The notes under the pieces were generated by a model. It worked only from the letters and a program-made list of their open reading frames with translations, searched no databases and was not told where the DNA came from. Positions 25,211 to 33,886 of a DNA stretch of 64,000 nt are shown here, one piece after another. The DNA is from Pseudomonadota bacterium. Its GTDB lineage: Bacteria > Pseudomonadota > Gammaproteobacteria > Steroidobacterales > Steroidobacteraceae. The translations under genes and the position numbers were made by a program. Position 1 is the first letter of the stretch. Every line of letters starts with the position of its first letter. Where the stretch lies: the NCBI GenBank assembly GCA_016720075.1, contig JADJXW010000005.1, positions 124,001 through 188,000 of the forward strand. Reading direction: 5' to 3'.

Positions 25211-26413
25211 TCAGCCATGAATGCCCGCGCGTTCGGCCGGCGAGATGACGGTGTCAATGTCGTCGAACACGCCACCGCAGCGCTCATCGACCAGGTTGAG
25301 CAACCCGAAGGGTCCAGCGCCACGATTACGCAGGATGAGCTTCGAGACCGGACCACACAGACGCGCATCGTAGGCGGCCAGCGCCGCGGGCGTGGCGCCG
25401 TGCTCACACATCATGGCGCCCAGCACGCGCGCATCGACGATCGCCTGGCTCGCGCCGTTGCTGCCAGTGGGATACATGGCATGCGCCGCATCACCCAGCA
25501 ACGCCACCGGCCCGTCGACCCAGGTCGGCACCGGGTCACGGTCTATCATCGGATTCTCGAAGGCGATGCCGCCGCCGCGAATCAGCGCGGGAATATCCAG
25601 CCAGTCCCAGGTCCAGTCAGCAAAGTGATGCAGGAACGCCTCGACGGGCACCTGCCGGAACCACACCGACAACTGCTTGGCTTCGGACTGGTCCACCGTG
25701 ACTTCGGCGATCCAGTTGATCAGCGAGAGCCCGGTTACCGGATCCGGGTGCGAGATCGGATAGAACACCATGCGATGCCTATGGGTGCCCAGCCCGACAA
25801 ACGACGCGCCGGTGCGGATGGGCTTGGCCCAGGTGACACCACGCCACAGGAGGGCACCGCCCCAATGGATGGGCGGCTGGGTGGGGTGCATCTGCGCGCG
25901 CACGGCCGAATGGATGCCGTCGGCGCCCAGCAGCATCGATGCGGTCCGGGCCTGCTCCGCGCCATCGAGGCTCACGACCTGTACCGAAACGGCATCGTCG
26001 GCGAGCTTGCGGTACCCCGCGACGCGCGTTCCCACTGTGACGGCCTCGGCGCCGATGCGCTCGACCACCTTGCGGTACAGCAGCATCTGCAGTTTCCCGC
26101 GGTGCACGGAGTACTGCGCCCAGTTGTAGCCGGCGAGGCGCCCGCGCGCCTCGGAGTAGATGTCGTTGCCGTTCAGGCCGACCAGCGCCCACTCCTTCGC
26201 GGGCACGCCGATCTCATCGAGTTCGGCCTCGGTGATGCCCAGGTCGTAGAGTTCACGAACCGCGTTGGGTTGCAGGTTGATGCCGACGCCCAGCGGCCTT
26301 ATTTCGGGCGCCGTCTCGAGCACCGCGCAGGGCACGCCTATCTGATGGAGTGTCAGCGCAGCCGTGAGGCCGCCGATGCCGGCACCGGCGATGAGGACTT
26401 TGGGATCGGACAT
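25211..26413 (-). CDS. FAD-dependent monooxygenase, PhzS-like
   Basis: Class A flavoprotein monooxygenase of 400 residues. N-terminal GxGxxG is AGAGIGGLTAALTLHQIG, the middle motif is LGADGIHSAVRAQMHP and the FAD-ribityl motif VALLGDAAHAMYPTGSNGASQAI. Whole-length resemblance is to PhzS (5-methylphenazine-1-carboxylate monooxygenase) and related flavin oxidoreductases, seen in PEIRPLGVGINLQP and YSVHRGKLQM. No phenazine genes are nearby, so the aromatic substrate is unknown. ATG at 26413 lies 13 bases after the FkbM gene; the two form an operon. Confidence 0.82.
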   Translation of the reverse strand: MSDPKVLIAGAGIGGLTAALTLHQIGVPCAVLETAPEIRPLGVGINLQPNAVRELYDLGITEAELDEIGVPAKEWALVGLNGNDIYSEARGRLAGYNWAQYSVHRGKLQMLLYRKVVERIGAEAVTVGTRVAGYRKLADDAVSVQVVSLDGAEQARTASMLLGADGIHSAVRAQMHPTQPPIHWGGALLWRGVTWAKPIRTGASFVGLGTHRHRMVFYPISHPDPVTGLSLINWIAEVTVDQSEAKQLSVWFRQVPVEAFLHHFADWTWDWLDIPALIRGGGIAFENPMIDRDPVPTWVDGPVALLGDAAHAMYPTGSNGASQAIVDARVLGAMMCEHGATPAALAAYDARLCGPVSKLILRNRGAGPFGLLNLVDERCGGVFDDIDTVISPAERAGIHG

Positions 26414-26426
26414 GATTGCTGCGGCT

Positions 26427-27362
26427 TCAGGTCCTGCGTGCCAGGTAATCCACGACCGCGTGCCAGCCGCGCGTGCGGTATTCGGCCCGGTACCAGCCCT
26501 TGAACCACCCGGCCAGGATTTCCTGCATGGCATCGTCGAGATGCCGCCGATGGGTGTCGAAGGCCGCGGCCGCCATGTCGACCTTGCCGTAGACGCTCAG
26601 CAGCAGGATCAGCGCCAGCACCTGGTGGCGGACGATGTCGGGACCCTGGTTTGCCCAGCGCCGCTCCAGCAGCGCGTCAGTGGCCATGAAGATCGCATCG
26701 CCGTGACCCAGCTGGCCGGCGCGGTGGCCCGCGCCGATGCCGACATTGCCGACATCGAACGAATTGAGGCGGATGTAGCGCTTGGGCCGGTAGATCTCGA
26801 TCAGCCGGTAGCCCCGCGCATGCATCCACGCGAGCAGCTCCGGGGCCACCACCTGCCCCACGTAGCGCTCGAAGAACGACATCTCCGCCTCGACCGTCAG
26901 CACGGAGCGCTCCAGAGCGCGGGCGGCGCCCTTCAGGATCTCCAGCTCCGTGCCTTGCGTGTCGATCTTCATCGCATCGACATCGAGGCCGTCGGCCTCC
27001 AGCAGCGTATCCAGCGCCTCGATCGGCACGCTGACGCGGCGCTCCACCCTGCCCTGCACGCCCTTCTTCCGATAGAACGTCAGCAGTTCCTCTGTGGGTT
27101 CGAGCAGAGAGGAAAGAATGGGAATCGCGGTGACGCGCAGCTCGCGTGTGCCGGGTCCTTCGCCCAGCGCCACCGGGTAGATCCGGTTGTGCCCGATGTC
27201 GACGGCCGGGCCCGCGTCATCGCGGGGATCGAACAGCAGTCCGCGCAGGCGGCCAGCCAGCGGCTTCCAGCGGGGCTTGAGGCCACCCGCGCTGCCCACG
27301 TCCGCCAGCGTCAGCCGGACGTCATCGGGCAGCTTTCCAACCAGCGATTTCAGGCTCGGCAT
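26427..27362 (-). CDS. FkbM-family methyltransferase
   Basis: SAM-dependent O-methyltransferase-like protein of 311 residues. The FkbM core is seen in VDAMKIDTQGTELEILKGAARAL (near 130-155), with TLADVGSAGGLKPRW as the likely SAM-binding strand near the N-terminus and VEAEMSFFERYVGQ after it. Such proteins often methylate glycans or natural products. The C-terminal 90 residues are helical and not part of the minimal domain. It is directly upstream of the PhzS-like gene on the same strand. The substrate is unknown. Confidence 0.78.
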   Translation of the reverse strand: MPSLKSLVGKLPDDVRLTLADVGSAGGLKPRWKPLAGRLRGLLFDPRDDAGPAVDIGHNRIYPVALGEGPGTRELRVTAIPILSSLLEPTEELLTFYRKKGVQGRVERRVSVPIEALDTLLEADGLDVDAMKIDTQGTELEILKGAARALERSVLTVEAEMSFFERYVGQVVAPELLAWMHARGYRLIEIYRPKRYIRLNSFDVGNVGIGAGHRAGQLGHGDAIFMATDALLERRWANQGPDIVRHQVLALILLLSVYGKVDMAAAAFDTHRRHLDDAMQEILAGWFKGWYRAEYRTRGWHAVVDYLARRT

Positions 27363-27438
27363 TGCGTCTTCCCGCGCTTATCGCCGCATCAATGGAACAT
27401 GGCGCCGGCGTGAGTTTACGCTGGCGCCCAGTCCACTG

Positions 27439-29112
27439 TCAGAACAGGCCCTCGATCTGACCCTGCGCGTTCAGCTTGATGGAATTGGCCGACGGTACCT
27501 TGGGCAGGCCGGGCATCGTCATGATGTCGCCGCAGACCACGACGATGAACTCGGCGCCGGCCGACAGACGCACATCGCGCACGGGCAGGATGTGGCCCAC
27601 CGGGGCTCCCTTGGCGTTTGGATCGGTGGAGAAGCTGTACTGCGTCTTCGCGATGCAGACGGGATAGTTGCCGAAGCCCGCTTCCTGGAACTCCTTGAAC
27701 AGCTCCCTGGCCTTCGGGTCGAGTGCGATGTCGTCGGCGCGATAGATTTCCTTGGCGATCGTGCGCACCTTCTCGACCAGCGGCAGCTCGTCGGCGTACA
27801 GCGGCTTGTACTTGGCCTTGCCGCTCTCGGCGATCTTCACCACTTCATGGGCCAGTTCGATCGTGCCCTTGGAGCCATCGGCCCAGTGCGAGCACAGGAT
27901 GGCCTTCGAGCCCACGCCGGTGCACAGCTCCTTGATCAGGTTGTGCTCGGCTTCGGTGTCGGCGATGAACTTGTTGATCGCGACCACCGCCGGCACGCCG
28001 AACTTGGCCAGGTTCTGCAGGTGACGCTCGAGATTGGCAAAGCCCTTCTTGAGGGCTGCCAGGTCTTCCTTGCCCAGCTGGTCCTTGGCCACGCCGCCGT
28101 GCATCTTGAGCGCGCGGACGGTGGCGACGATGACCACCGCATCCGGCGCGAGGCCGGCCTTGCGGCACTTGATGTCGAGGAACTTCTCGGCGCCCAGGTC
28201 GGCGCCGAAGCCGGCTTCCGTCACCGTGTATTCGCCCAGGCGAAGGCCGGTCTGCGTGGCCATCACGGTATTGCAGCCGTGCGCGATGTTGGCGAACGGA
28301 CCGCCGTGCACGAAGGCGGGGTTGCCTTCCAGCGTCTGCACCAGGTTCGGCATCAGCGCGTCCTTGAGCAGCACGGTCATCGCGCCGTCGGCGCAGAGGT
28401 CCTTCGCGCGGATGGGCTTCTTGTCGCGCGTGCGGGCCACGATGATGTTGCCCAGGCGGCGCGAGAGGTCATCGAGGTCGGTGGCGAGGCAGAAGATCGC
28501 CATCACTTCCGAGGCCACGACGATGTCGAAGCCGTCTTCGCGCGGGTAGCCGTTGCCCGGGCCGCCCAGCGAGTTGGTGATCTGGCGCAGCGCGCGGTCG
28601 TTCATGTCGACGACGCGCTTCCAGGTGACGCGGCGCACGTCGATGCCCAGCTCGTTGCCCCAGTACACGTGGTTGTCGACCATCGCGGCCAGCAGGTTGT
28701 TGGCCGCGGCAATGGCGTGGAAGTCACCGGTGAAGTGCAGATTGATGTCTTCCATCGGCACGATCTGCGCGTAACCGCCGCCGGCCGCGCCGCCCTTCAC
28801 GCCGAAGCAGGGCCCCAGCGAGGGCTCGCGCAGGCAGATGATGGCCTTCTTGCCGATGGCATTGAGACCGTCGCCCAGGCCCACGGTGGTGGTGGTCTTG
28901 CCCTCGCCGGCCGGCGTCGGGTTGATTGCAGTGACCAGGATGAGCTTGCCCGGCTTGCGCTTGCCGATGTCCTTGACCGCCTCGAGCGACAGCTTGGCCT
29001 TGTATGGTCCGTACTGCAGCAGCTGGTCGCGGGTGATCCCGATCTTCGCAGCCACGTTCTCGATGGGCTGCATCTTGGCCTGGCGTGCGATCTCGATGTC
29101 ACTCAGGGGCAT
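27439..29112 (-). CDS. fhs: Formate-tetrahydrofolate ligase
   Basis: Makes 10-formyl-THF from formate, THF and ATP; one-carbon metabolism, cytoplasmic. 557 residues, the full family length. The P-loop is TPAGEGKTTTTVGL (near 65-78), then CLREPSLGPCFGVKGGAAGGG and the C-terminal LPKVPSANSIKLN...G. ATG at 29112 fits the conserved start (MPLSDIEIARQA). It stands alone, with no folD next to it, and is divergent from yebC. Confidence 0.97.
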   Translation of the reverse strand: MPLSDIEIARQAKMQPIENVAAKIGITRDQLLQYGPYKAKLSLEAVKDIGKRKPGKLILVTAINPTPAGEGKTTTTVGLGDGLNAIGKKAIICLREPSLGPCFGVKGGAAGGGYAQIVPMEDINLHFTGDFHAIAAANNLLAAMVDNHVYWGNELGIDVRRVTWKRVVDMNDRALRQITNSLGGPGNGYPREDGFDIVVASEVMAIFCLATDLDDLSRRLGNIIVARTRDKKPIRAKDLCADGAMTVLLKDALMPNLVQTLEGNPAFVHGGPFANIAHGCNTVMATQTGLRLGEYTVTEAGFGADLGAEKFLDIKCRKAGLAPDAVVIVATVRALKMHGGVAKDQLGKEDLAALKKGFANLERHLQNLAKFGVPAVVAINKFIADTEAEHNLIKELCTGVGSKAILCSHWADGSKGTIELAHEVVKIAESGKAKYKPLYADELPLVEKVRTIAKEIYRADDIALDPKARELFKEFQEAGFGNYPVCIAKTQYSFSTDPNAKGAPVGHILPVRDVRLSAGAEFIVVVCGDIMTMPGLPKVPSANSIKLNAQGQIEGLF

Positions 29113-29245
29113 GGCAATAACCTTGGTTTGAATGGTGGAAGACCCCAAGGGAGCTTGAAGCTCAGGACCCCCCGGGATTGGCGGGCAATCATGTCCGAAA
29201 GGCCCCTTTCACGCCAGCAATCCGGCAAAATCCCCGGCCAGACAT

Positions 29246-29274
29246 ATGCCCACGGCAGAGCATGCCCACGGCAG
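29246..29274. repeat. Short direct repeat upstream of yebC
   Basis: The 13-base word ATGCCCACGGCAG occurs at 29246-29258 and again at 29262-29274, a 16-base period. It lies in the 190-base fhs-yebC gap. It could be a replication-slippage duplication; no function is apparent. Confidence 0.6.
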
Positions 29275-29302
29275 CTTTTCACTTATCAAGAGAGCCTGTT
29301 TC

Positions 29303-30025
29303 ATGGGTCGCATCTTCGAAGTCCGCAAGCACACGATGTTCGCGCGCTGGAACCGCATGGCGAAGCAGTTCGCCAAGATCGGCAAGGAAATCACGATCGC
29401 GGTGAAATCCGGCGGCTCCGATCCCGGCAGCAATCCGGCGCTGCGCCGCGTCATCCAGAACGCGCGCGCCGTGAACATGCCGAAGGACAAGGTCGACGCG
29501 GCGATCAAGCGCGCCAGCGGCCGCGACGCGGCGAACTACACCGAGGTGATCTACGAGGGATATGCGCCCCATGGCGTGGCGGTGCTCGTGGAAACGGCTA
29601 CCGACAACCCCACGCGCACCGTGGCGAATGTGCGCAGCATCTTCACCAAGTTCGAAGGCAACCTCGCCAGCACTGGCAGCGTCAGCTTCATGTTCCGCAA
29701 GCTCGGGGTCTTCCGCCTGAATCCCGAGGGGATCAACCAGGACGACCTGGAGCTGTACCTGATGGACCACGGCCTCGACGAGATGGGCGAAGGCACCGGC
29801 GAGAAGGGCGAAGCGCAGATCGTGGTGCGCTGCGCCTTCGACGACTTCGGCCAGGTGCAGAAGGCGCTGGAAGACCGCGGCATCACCCCGGTGTCGGCAG
29901 AACACGAATATCTTTGTAATACACCGATATCCCTGCCGGACTATCAGGCCACCGAGGTAATGACCTTGCTGGACAAACTGGAGCAGGATGATGACGTACA
30001 GAATGTCTACCACACGCTTGCGTAG
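29303..30025 (+). CDS. YebC/PmpR family protein (translation factor or regulator)
   Basis: A 240-residue YebC-family protein. Recent work on the family shows relief of ribosome stalling at polyproline; older work describes DNA-binding regulators, and I cannot choose from sequence. Core motifs: GSDPGSNPALRRVIQNARAVNMPKDKVDAAIKRA and YEGYAPHGVAVLVETATDN. The start MGRIFEVRKHTMFARW differs from classical YebC (MAGHSKW), placing it in the second subgroup common in Bacteroidetes and some Proteobacteria. ATG at 29303. Confidence 0.9.
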   Translation: MGRIFEVRKHTMFARWNRMAKQFAKIGKEITIAVKSGGSDPGSNPALRRVIQNARAVNMPKDKVDAAIKRASGRDAANYTEVIYEGYAPHGVAVLVETATDNPTRTVANVRSIFTKFEGNLASTGSVSFMFRKLGVFRLNPEGINQDDLELYLMDHGLDEMGEGTGEKGEAQIVVRCAFDDFGQVQKALEDRGITPVSAEHEYLCNTPISLPDYQATEVMTLLDKLEQDDDVQNVYHTLA

Positions 30026-30677
30026 CGCCCTGCTGCTGGCGACCCTTGGCGCTATGCTGGCCAACTGCGCATCAGACTCGGGACCGGCGCGCACGGAAAA
30101 CCACACCGTCGGGTCCTTCCATGCCATCGAACTGCGCGGCGCGGCCGAGATGCTGGTCGAGGTGGGCAAGGGCCCCGCCCTGTCCATCACCGCCGGCGAA
30201 CGCGTGCTGCAGGCAACCAGCACCGAGGTACGCGATGGCGTGCTGGTGGTGCTGGTGCGCGAGCAGGGCGGCTGGTTCCAGCGCGGCCAGGTGGCGAAGC
30301 TCACCGTGCAGGCGCCGACGCTGGATTCCGTGCAGATCAGCGGCGCGGGGGACTTCAAGCTGCGCGACGTGTCCGGTGAGAGCCTGGCCCTCGTGGTTCA
30401 GGGTGCCGGCCGTGTCGAGGCGAACGGCACCACCGCCCGCCTGACCGCCCGCATCGACGGCGCCGGCAACGCGGACCTGACCCGGCTGGTGGCCACCGAT
30501 GCCGAGGTCGCCGTGAATGGCGCCGGCAAACTCGACCTGAACGTCACCGGCACGCTGGCTGCCGAGGTCAATGGCGTCGGCTCGATCCGCTATGTGGGCA
30601 ACCCGGCGAAGGTTGTTCCGAGCGTGCAGGGTGTGGGCACCATTTCGCCTGCCGGAGAAAGCAGTCCCGCGCCGTAA
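30003..30677 (+). CDS. GIN-domain (DUF2807) putative lipoprotein
   Basis: Exported protein of 224 residues. Signal segment LRSALLLATLGAMLANCAS with a possible lipobox (LANC) near residue 23. The rest is the DUF2807 beta-helix 'head GIN' domain, with repeated Gly-Ala-Gly turns (QISGAGDFKL, QGAGRVEANG, DGAGNADL, NGAGKLDL, NGVGSIRY, QGVGTI). These domains are adhesin- or autotransporter-like and found in envelope proteins without known activity. ATG at 30003 overlaps the yebC 3' end by 23 bases; ATG at 29988 is an alternative. Confidence 0.8.
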   Translation: MSTTRLRSALLLATLGAMLANCASDSGPARTENHTVGSFHAIELRGAAEMLVEVGKGPALSITAGERVLQATSTEVRDGVLVVLVREQGGWFQRGQVAKLTVQAPTLDSVQISGAGDFKLRDVSGESLALVVQGAGRVEANGTTARLTARIDGAGNADLTRLVATDAEVAVNGAGKLDLNVTGTLAAEVNGVGSIRYVGNPAKVVPSVQGVGTISPAGESSPAP

Positions 30678-30716
30678 GGCACCGACCCAATGCAGGGGCT
30701 GGGCTAGAATCCGCGC

Positions 30717-32828
30717 ATGTCGCGCAACAAACTGGCCCTCGTACTGCCCCTGCTCCTGACCGCTGCCGTCCAGGCCGCAGAAGAACAGCCCGAACTGGAT
30801 ACGGTCGATGTCAGCGCCACGCGCCTGCGCAGCGTGGCAGACGTCGACGTGCCGGCTTCCGTCAGCACCATCGATCTTTCCGCGGCCGCCAACGGTACGC
30901 AGACCAGCGCCACGGAGCTGCTGGGAGGCATTCCCGGCGTCACGGCACTCGACCGGCAGAACTACGCGCAGGACACCCAGCTGTCGATCCGCGGCTACGG
31001 CGCGCGCGCCACCTTTGGCGTGCGTGGCATCAGGCTCTATGCCGATGGCGTGCCGGCCTCGATGCCGGATGGCCAGGGCCAGCTCTCGCACTTCAGCACG
31101 CTGGGCGCGGACCGCATCCAGGTGATGCGCGGTCCGTTTTCGGCGCTCTACGGCAACTCATCCGGCGGCGTGGTCCAGATGTGGAGCCGGGCCGGTCGCG
31201 CCGAGGGCCCCACCCGCCTGCGCGGCACCTATGGCAGCTTCGATTCGCGCAGCCTCGGCGCGCAGACGCTGGGCGTAGCCGGCCCGGTGGACTACAACCT
31301 GTCGATCTCGCGCTTCGAAACCGACGGCTACCGCGATCACAGCGCGGCGAGACGCGACTCGGTCAACGCGCGACTGGGATTCGACCTGGGGCCCACGCGG
31401 CAACTGGTCGTGGTCGGCAATTACCTCGATATCCCCGAGGCGCAGGATCCGCTGGGACTCACGCGGGCGGACTGGAACGCCGATCCGCGCCAGGTCGTGC
31501 CCGCGGCGCTGCAGTTCAACACACGCAAGAGCGTCGAGCAGCTGCAGGGTGGCGTGGTGTTCCAGCAGCGGCTGGGTGAATCGCAGACCGTCCATGTGAT
31601 GGGCTATACCGGCAACCGCAAGGTGATGCAGGTGCTGGGCATTCCCACCGGTCCGCAGCTGGCGGCCACGCACTCGGGCGGCGTGATCGACCTGGACACC
31701 GACTACCGCGGAGTCGACCTGCGCTGGTCGGCACAGGGAGAACTGGCCGGACGCGCGTTCGAGTTCACCGTGGGCCTCAATGCCGACGAGCAGAGCCAGC
31801 TGCGGCGCGGCTACCAGAACTTCATCGGCACCACGCTGGGCGTGCGCGGGGCCCTGCGCCGTGATGAAACGGACGACGCCAGCAACTCCGACCAGTTCGC
31901 GCAGTTATGGTGGCAGTTCGCGCCGCGCTGGTCGATGCTGGCGGGCGTGCGTCGCAGCGACGTGCATTTCCGCGCCACGGACCGCTACATTGTGCTGCCC
32001 GGCAATGGCGATGACAGTGGCGCGCGGCGCTATGCCAGCACCATGCCGGTGGCCGGCCTGATGTTCAGGCCCTCCTCGTCACTGCGGCTGTATGTGTCCG
32101 CGGGCCAGGGATTCGAAACCCCCACGCTCAACGAAATCAGTTACCGCGCCAATGGCCAGCCCGGCCTTGCGCTGAACCTGGATCCGGCCCGCAGCGACAA
32201 CTACGAGCTGGGCATGAAATGGCATCCGCAATCCGGACTGAAGGTGGAAGCGGCGCTGTTCCGTTCGAGCACGCTCGACGAGCTGGCAGTGGCGCGCAAC
32301 ACGGGCGGCCGCAGCAGCTTCCAGAACATCGACCGCACGCGGCGCCAGGGTTTCGAGATATCCGCCGAAGTGCCGCTGCCACATTCGCTGCAGCTGTCGG
32401 CCAGCTTCACCGCGCTCTCTGCGCAGTTCCGCTCGGGCTTCCTGGTCTGCGTCGTGGCCGGCTGCACGGTGCCCAATGTGGCGGTGGCTGCCGGCTCACG
32501 CATCCCGGGCGTCGCCAAGCGCCAGGGCGAGCTGCGCCTGGAATGGAATCCCGCCGGCTGGTCGACTGCCGTCGAACTGAACGGCATCAGCTCGCTGGTG
32601 GTCAACGACACCGGCACCGAATCCGCGCCGGGGCATGGCGTGGTGAACCTGGAAGCCGGGCATGACCTGGCGCTGGGGCGCGCCACCGTGCGCGCCTTCG
32701 CGCGCATCGAGAACCTGCTCGACAAGCGCTACATCGGTTCGGTGATCGTGAACGAAGGCAACCAGCGCTTCTACGAGAGCGGCACCGAACGCTCCGCCAT
32801 GCTGGGATTCCAGTGGCAGTGGCGCTGA
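30717..32828 (+). CDS. TonB-dependent receptor, YncD/PqqU-like
   Basis: Outer-membrane receptor of 703 residues that imports a ligand using TonB energy. Signal peptide 1-20, TonB box DTVDVSATR near 27-35, plug domain (LLGGIPGVTALDRQNYAQD, LSIRGYGARATFGVRGIRLYADGVPASMPDG, MRGPFSALYGNSSGG) and the 22-strand barrel ending in Phe-Gln-Trp-Gln-Trp-Arg. The plug closely resembles E. coli YncD, the PQQ receptor PqqU, as recalled from memory. Ligand assignment to PQQ is therefore an inference. It follows the GIN lipoprotein by 40 bases. Confidence 0.87.
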   Translation: MSRNKLALVLPLLLTAAVQAAEEQPELDTVDVSATRLRSVADVDVPASVSTIDLSAAANGTQTSATELLGGIPGVTALDRQNYAQDTQLSIRGYGARATFGVRGIRLYADGVPASMPDGQGQLSHFSTLGADRIQVMRGPFSALYGNSSGGVVQMWSRAGRAEGPTRLRGTYGSFDSRSLGAQTLGVAGPVDYNLSISRFETDGYRDHSAARRDSVNARLGFDLGPTRQLVVVGNYLDIPEAQDPLGLTRADWNADPRQVVPAALQFNTRKSVEQLQGGVVFQQRLGESQTVHVMGYTGNRKVMQVLGIPTGPQLAATHSGGVIDLDTDYRGVDLRWSAQGELAGRAFEFTVGLNADEQSQLRRGYQNFIGTTLGVRGALRRDETDDASNSDQFAQLWWQFAPRWSMLAGVRRSDVHFRATDRYIVLPGNGDDSGARRYASTMPVAGLMFRPSSSLRLYVSAGQGFETPTLNEISYRANGQPGLALNLDPARSDNYELGMKWHPQSGLKVEAALFRSSTLDELAVARNTGGRSSFQNIDRTRRQGFEISAEVPLPHSLQLSASFTALSAQFRSGFLVCVVAGCTVPNVAVAAGSRIPGVAKRQGELRLEWNPAGWSTAVELNGISSLVVNDTGTESAPGHGVVNLEAGHDLALGRATVRAFARIENLLDKRYIGSVIVNEGNQRFYESGTERSAMLGFQWQWR

Positions 32829-32835
32829 GGTAACG

Positions 32836-32854
32836 GGCGCGCCGTCTGCGCGCC
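32836..32854. terminator. Stem-loop between convergent genes
   Basis: GGCGCGC, loop CGTCT, GCGCGCC. An outer CTGAGG/CCTCAG pair at 32825-32830 and 32860-32865 extends it and contains both stop codons. It could act as a bidirectional terminator, though it has no U-run. Confidence 0.45.
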
Positions 32855-32861
32855 TCGAGCC

Positions 32862-33311
32862 TCAGAACTCGGTCTTCGCACCCCAGCGCAGGGCGAGCCC
32901 CGTGGTGGAGCTGTCATAGGCTCCCGGGGGAAGCAAGGCGGTGACAGCGCCGCTGCCAGCGGCCACCGGCAGGATCACGCGCTGCGCACCCCGCACTTCC
33001 AGTGCCTCGAACCTGCCGGGCTGCATCCGGAAGGCCACACGCACGGGCCATGTCCGGGCCGGATCGCGAATCAGCTGCAACTGCCCCGCGCTCGCAACAG
33101 TGGTCAGGTCGACAACCAGCGTATTGCGTTCCCAGTACTGCAGCACGGTTGGCGTGGCTTCGGCGGCGGCGGATTGAAGGCGAAGTTCCTGCACCGGCTC
33201 GGGCGCGGCAACGCCTGCCTTGCCGAAAGGCCAGTGCGACTTCACCGTGGCGCAGCCGGCGGTGGCCAGGAGCCCCGCCGCCAGCAGGAGGATGGCGCGA
33301 TTGCGATGCAT
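32862..33311 (-). CDS. Small hypothetical lipoprotein
   Basis: Exported 149-residue protein with a lipobox LATAGC around residues 14-19 after a hydrophobic segment (AILLLAAGLLA). The mature part is Ala-rich, then a beta-type region (TLVVDLTTVASAG, WPVRVAFRMQPGRFEALEV, RVILPVAAGSGAVTALLPPG). No named family recognised. ATG at 33311 places it divergent from the kynurenine operon and convergent with the TonB receptor gene. The function is unknown. Confidence 0.72.
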   Translation of the reverse strand: MHRNRAILLLAAGLLATAGCATVKSHWPFGKAGVAAPEPVQELRLQSAAAEATPTVLQYWERNTLVVDLTTVASAGQLQLIRDPARTWPVRVAFRMQPGRFEALEVRGAQRVILPVAAGSGAVTALLPPGAYDSSTTGLALRWGAKTEF

Positions 33312-33360
33312 GGAAGCCTCTACAATGCCGATGTGCACAGCATGACCCAAAGGCCACCCC

Positions 33361-33885
33361 ATGCTCCAGCCTTTTGACTTCAGAAAGTGGATCGAATCAC
33401 ACCGGCACCTGCTGAAGCCACCGGTCGGGAACAAGCAGCTGTATCCAGTTGGCGACTTCATCATCATGGTGGTGGGCGGCCCCAACGCGCGCAGCGACTT
33501 CCACGTGGATCCGGGCGAGGAATTCTTCTACCAGCTGCAGGGCGACATGCTGCTGCGAACGGTGCTTGAAGGTCGCATCGTCGACGTCCCCATCCGCGAG
33601 GGCGAGGTATTCCTGCTGCCCGCGAACCTGCCTCATTCACCGCAGCGTTTCCCGGACACGGTGGGCCTGGTCATCGAGCGGCGCCGCACGGCCGGTGAGC
33701 GCGATGGACTGCAGTGGTACTGCGAGAAGTGCAACCAGAAGCTGTACGAGGAATTCTTCGAGCTGACCAACATCGAGACGCAGTTCGGCCCGGTGTTCCA
33801 GCGCTTCTATGACAACCAGGACCACCGTACCTGCGGGCACTGCGGCACGATCGCCCCGATCCCGGCCAGCCGCAAGCGCAGCTGA
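33361..33885 (+). CDS. haaO: 3-hydroxyanthranilate 3,4-dioxygenase
   Basis: Cupin-fold iron enzyme of 174 residues that opens 3-hydroxyanthranilate to the semialdehyde leading to quinolinate or glutaryl-CoA. Fe ligands: His in DFHVDPGEEFFYQ (H and E) and His in PANLPHSPQR. The bacterial second metal site is present as CEKC and CGHC near the C-terminus. VGGPNARSDFH is a family hallmark. It is first in a four-gene kynurenine operon, one base apart from the next gene. Confidence 0.95.
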   Translation: MLQPFDFRKWIESHRHLLKPPVGNKQLYPVGDFIIMVVGGPNARSDFHVDPGEEFFYQLQGDMLLRTVLEGRIVDVPIREGEVFLLPANLPHSPQRFPDTVGLVIERRRTAGERDGLQWYCEKCNQKLYEEFFELTNIETQFGPVFQRFYDNQDHRTCGHCGTIAPIPASRKRS

Positions 33886-33886
33886 C

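Noticed and set aside
29113..29302. Riboswitch or small RNA between fhs and yebC
   Set aside because: No conserved aptamer pattern or strong structured element recognised; only a short direct repeat.
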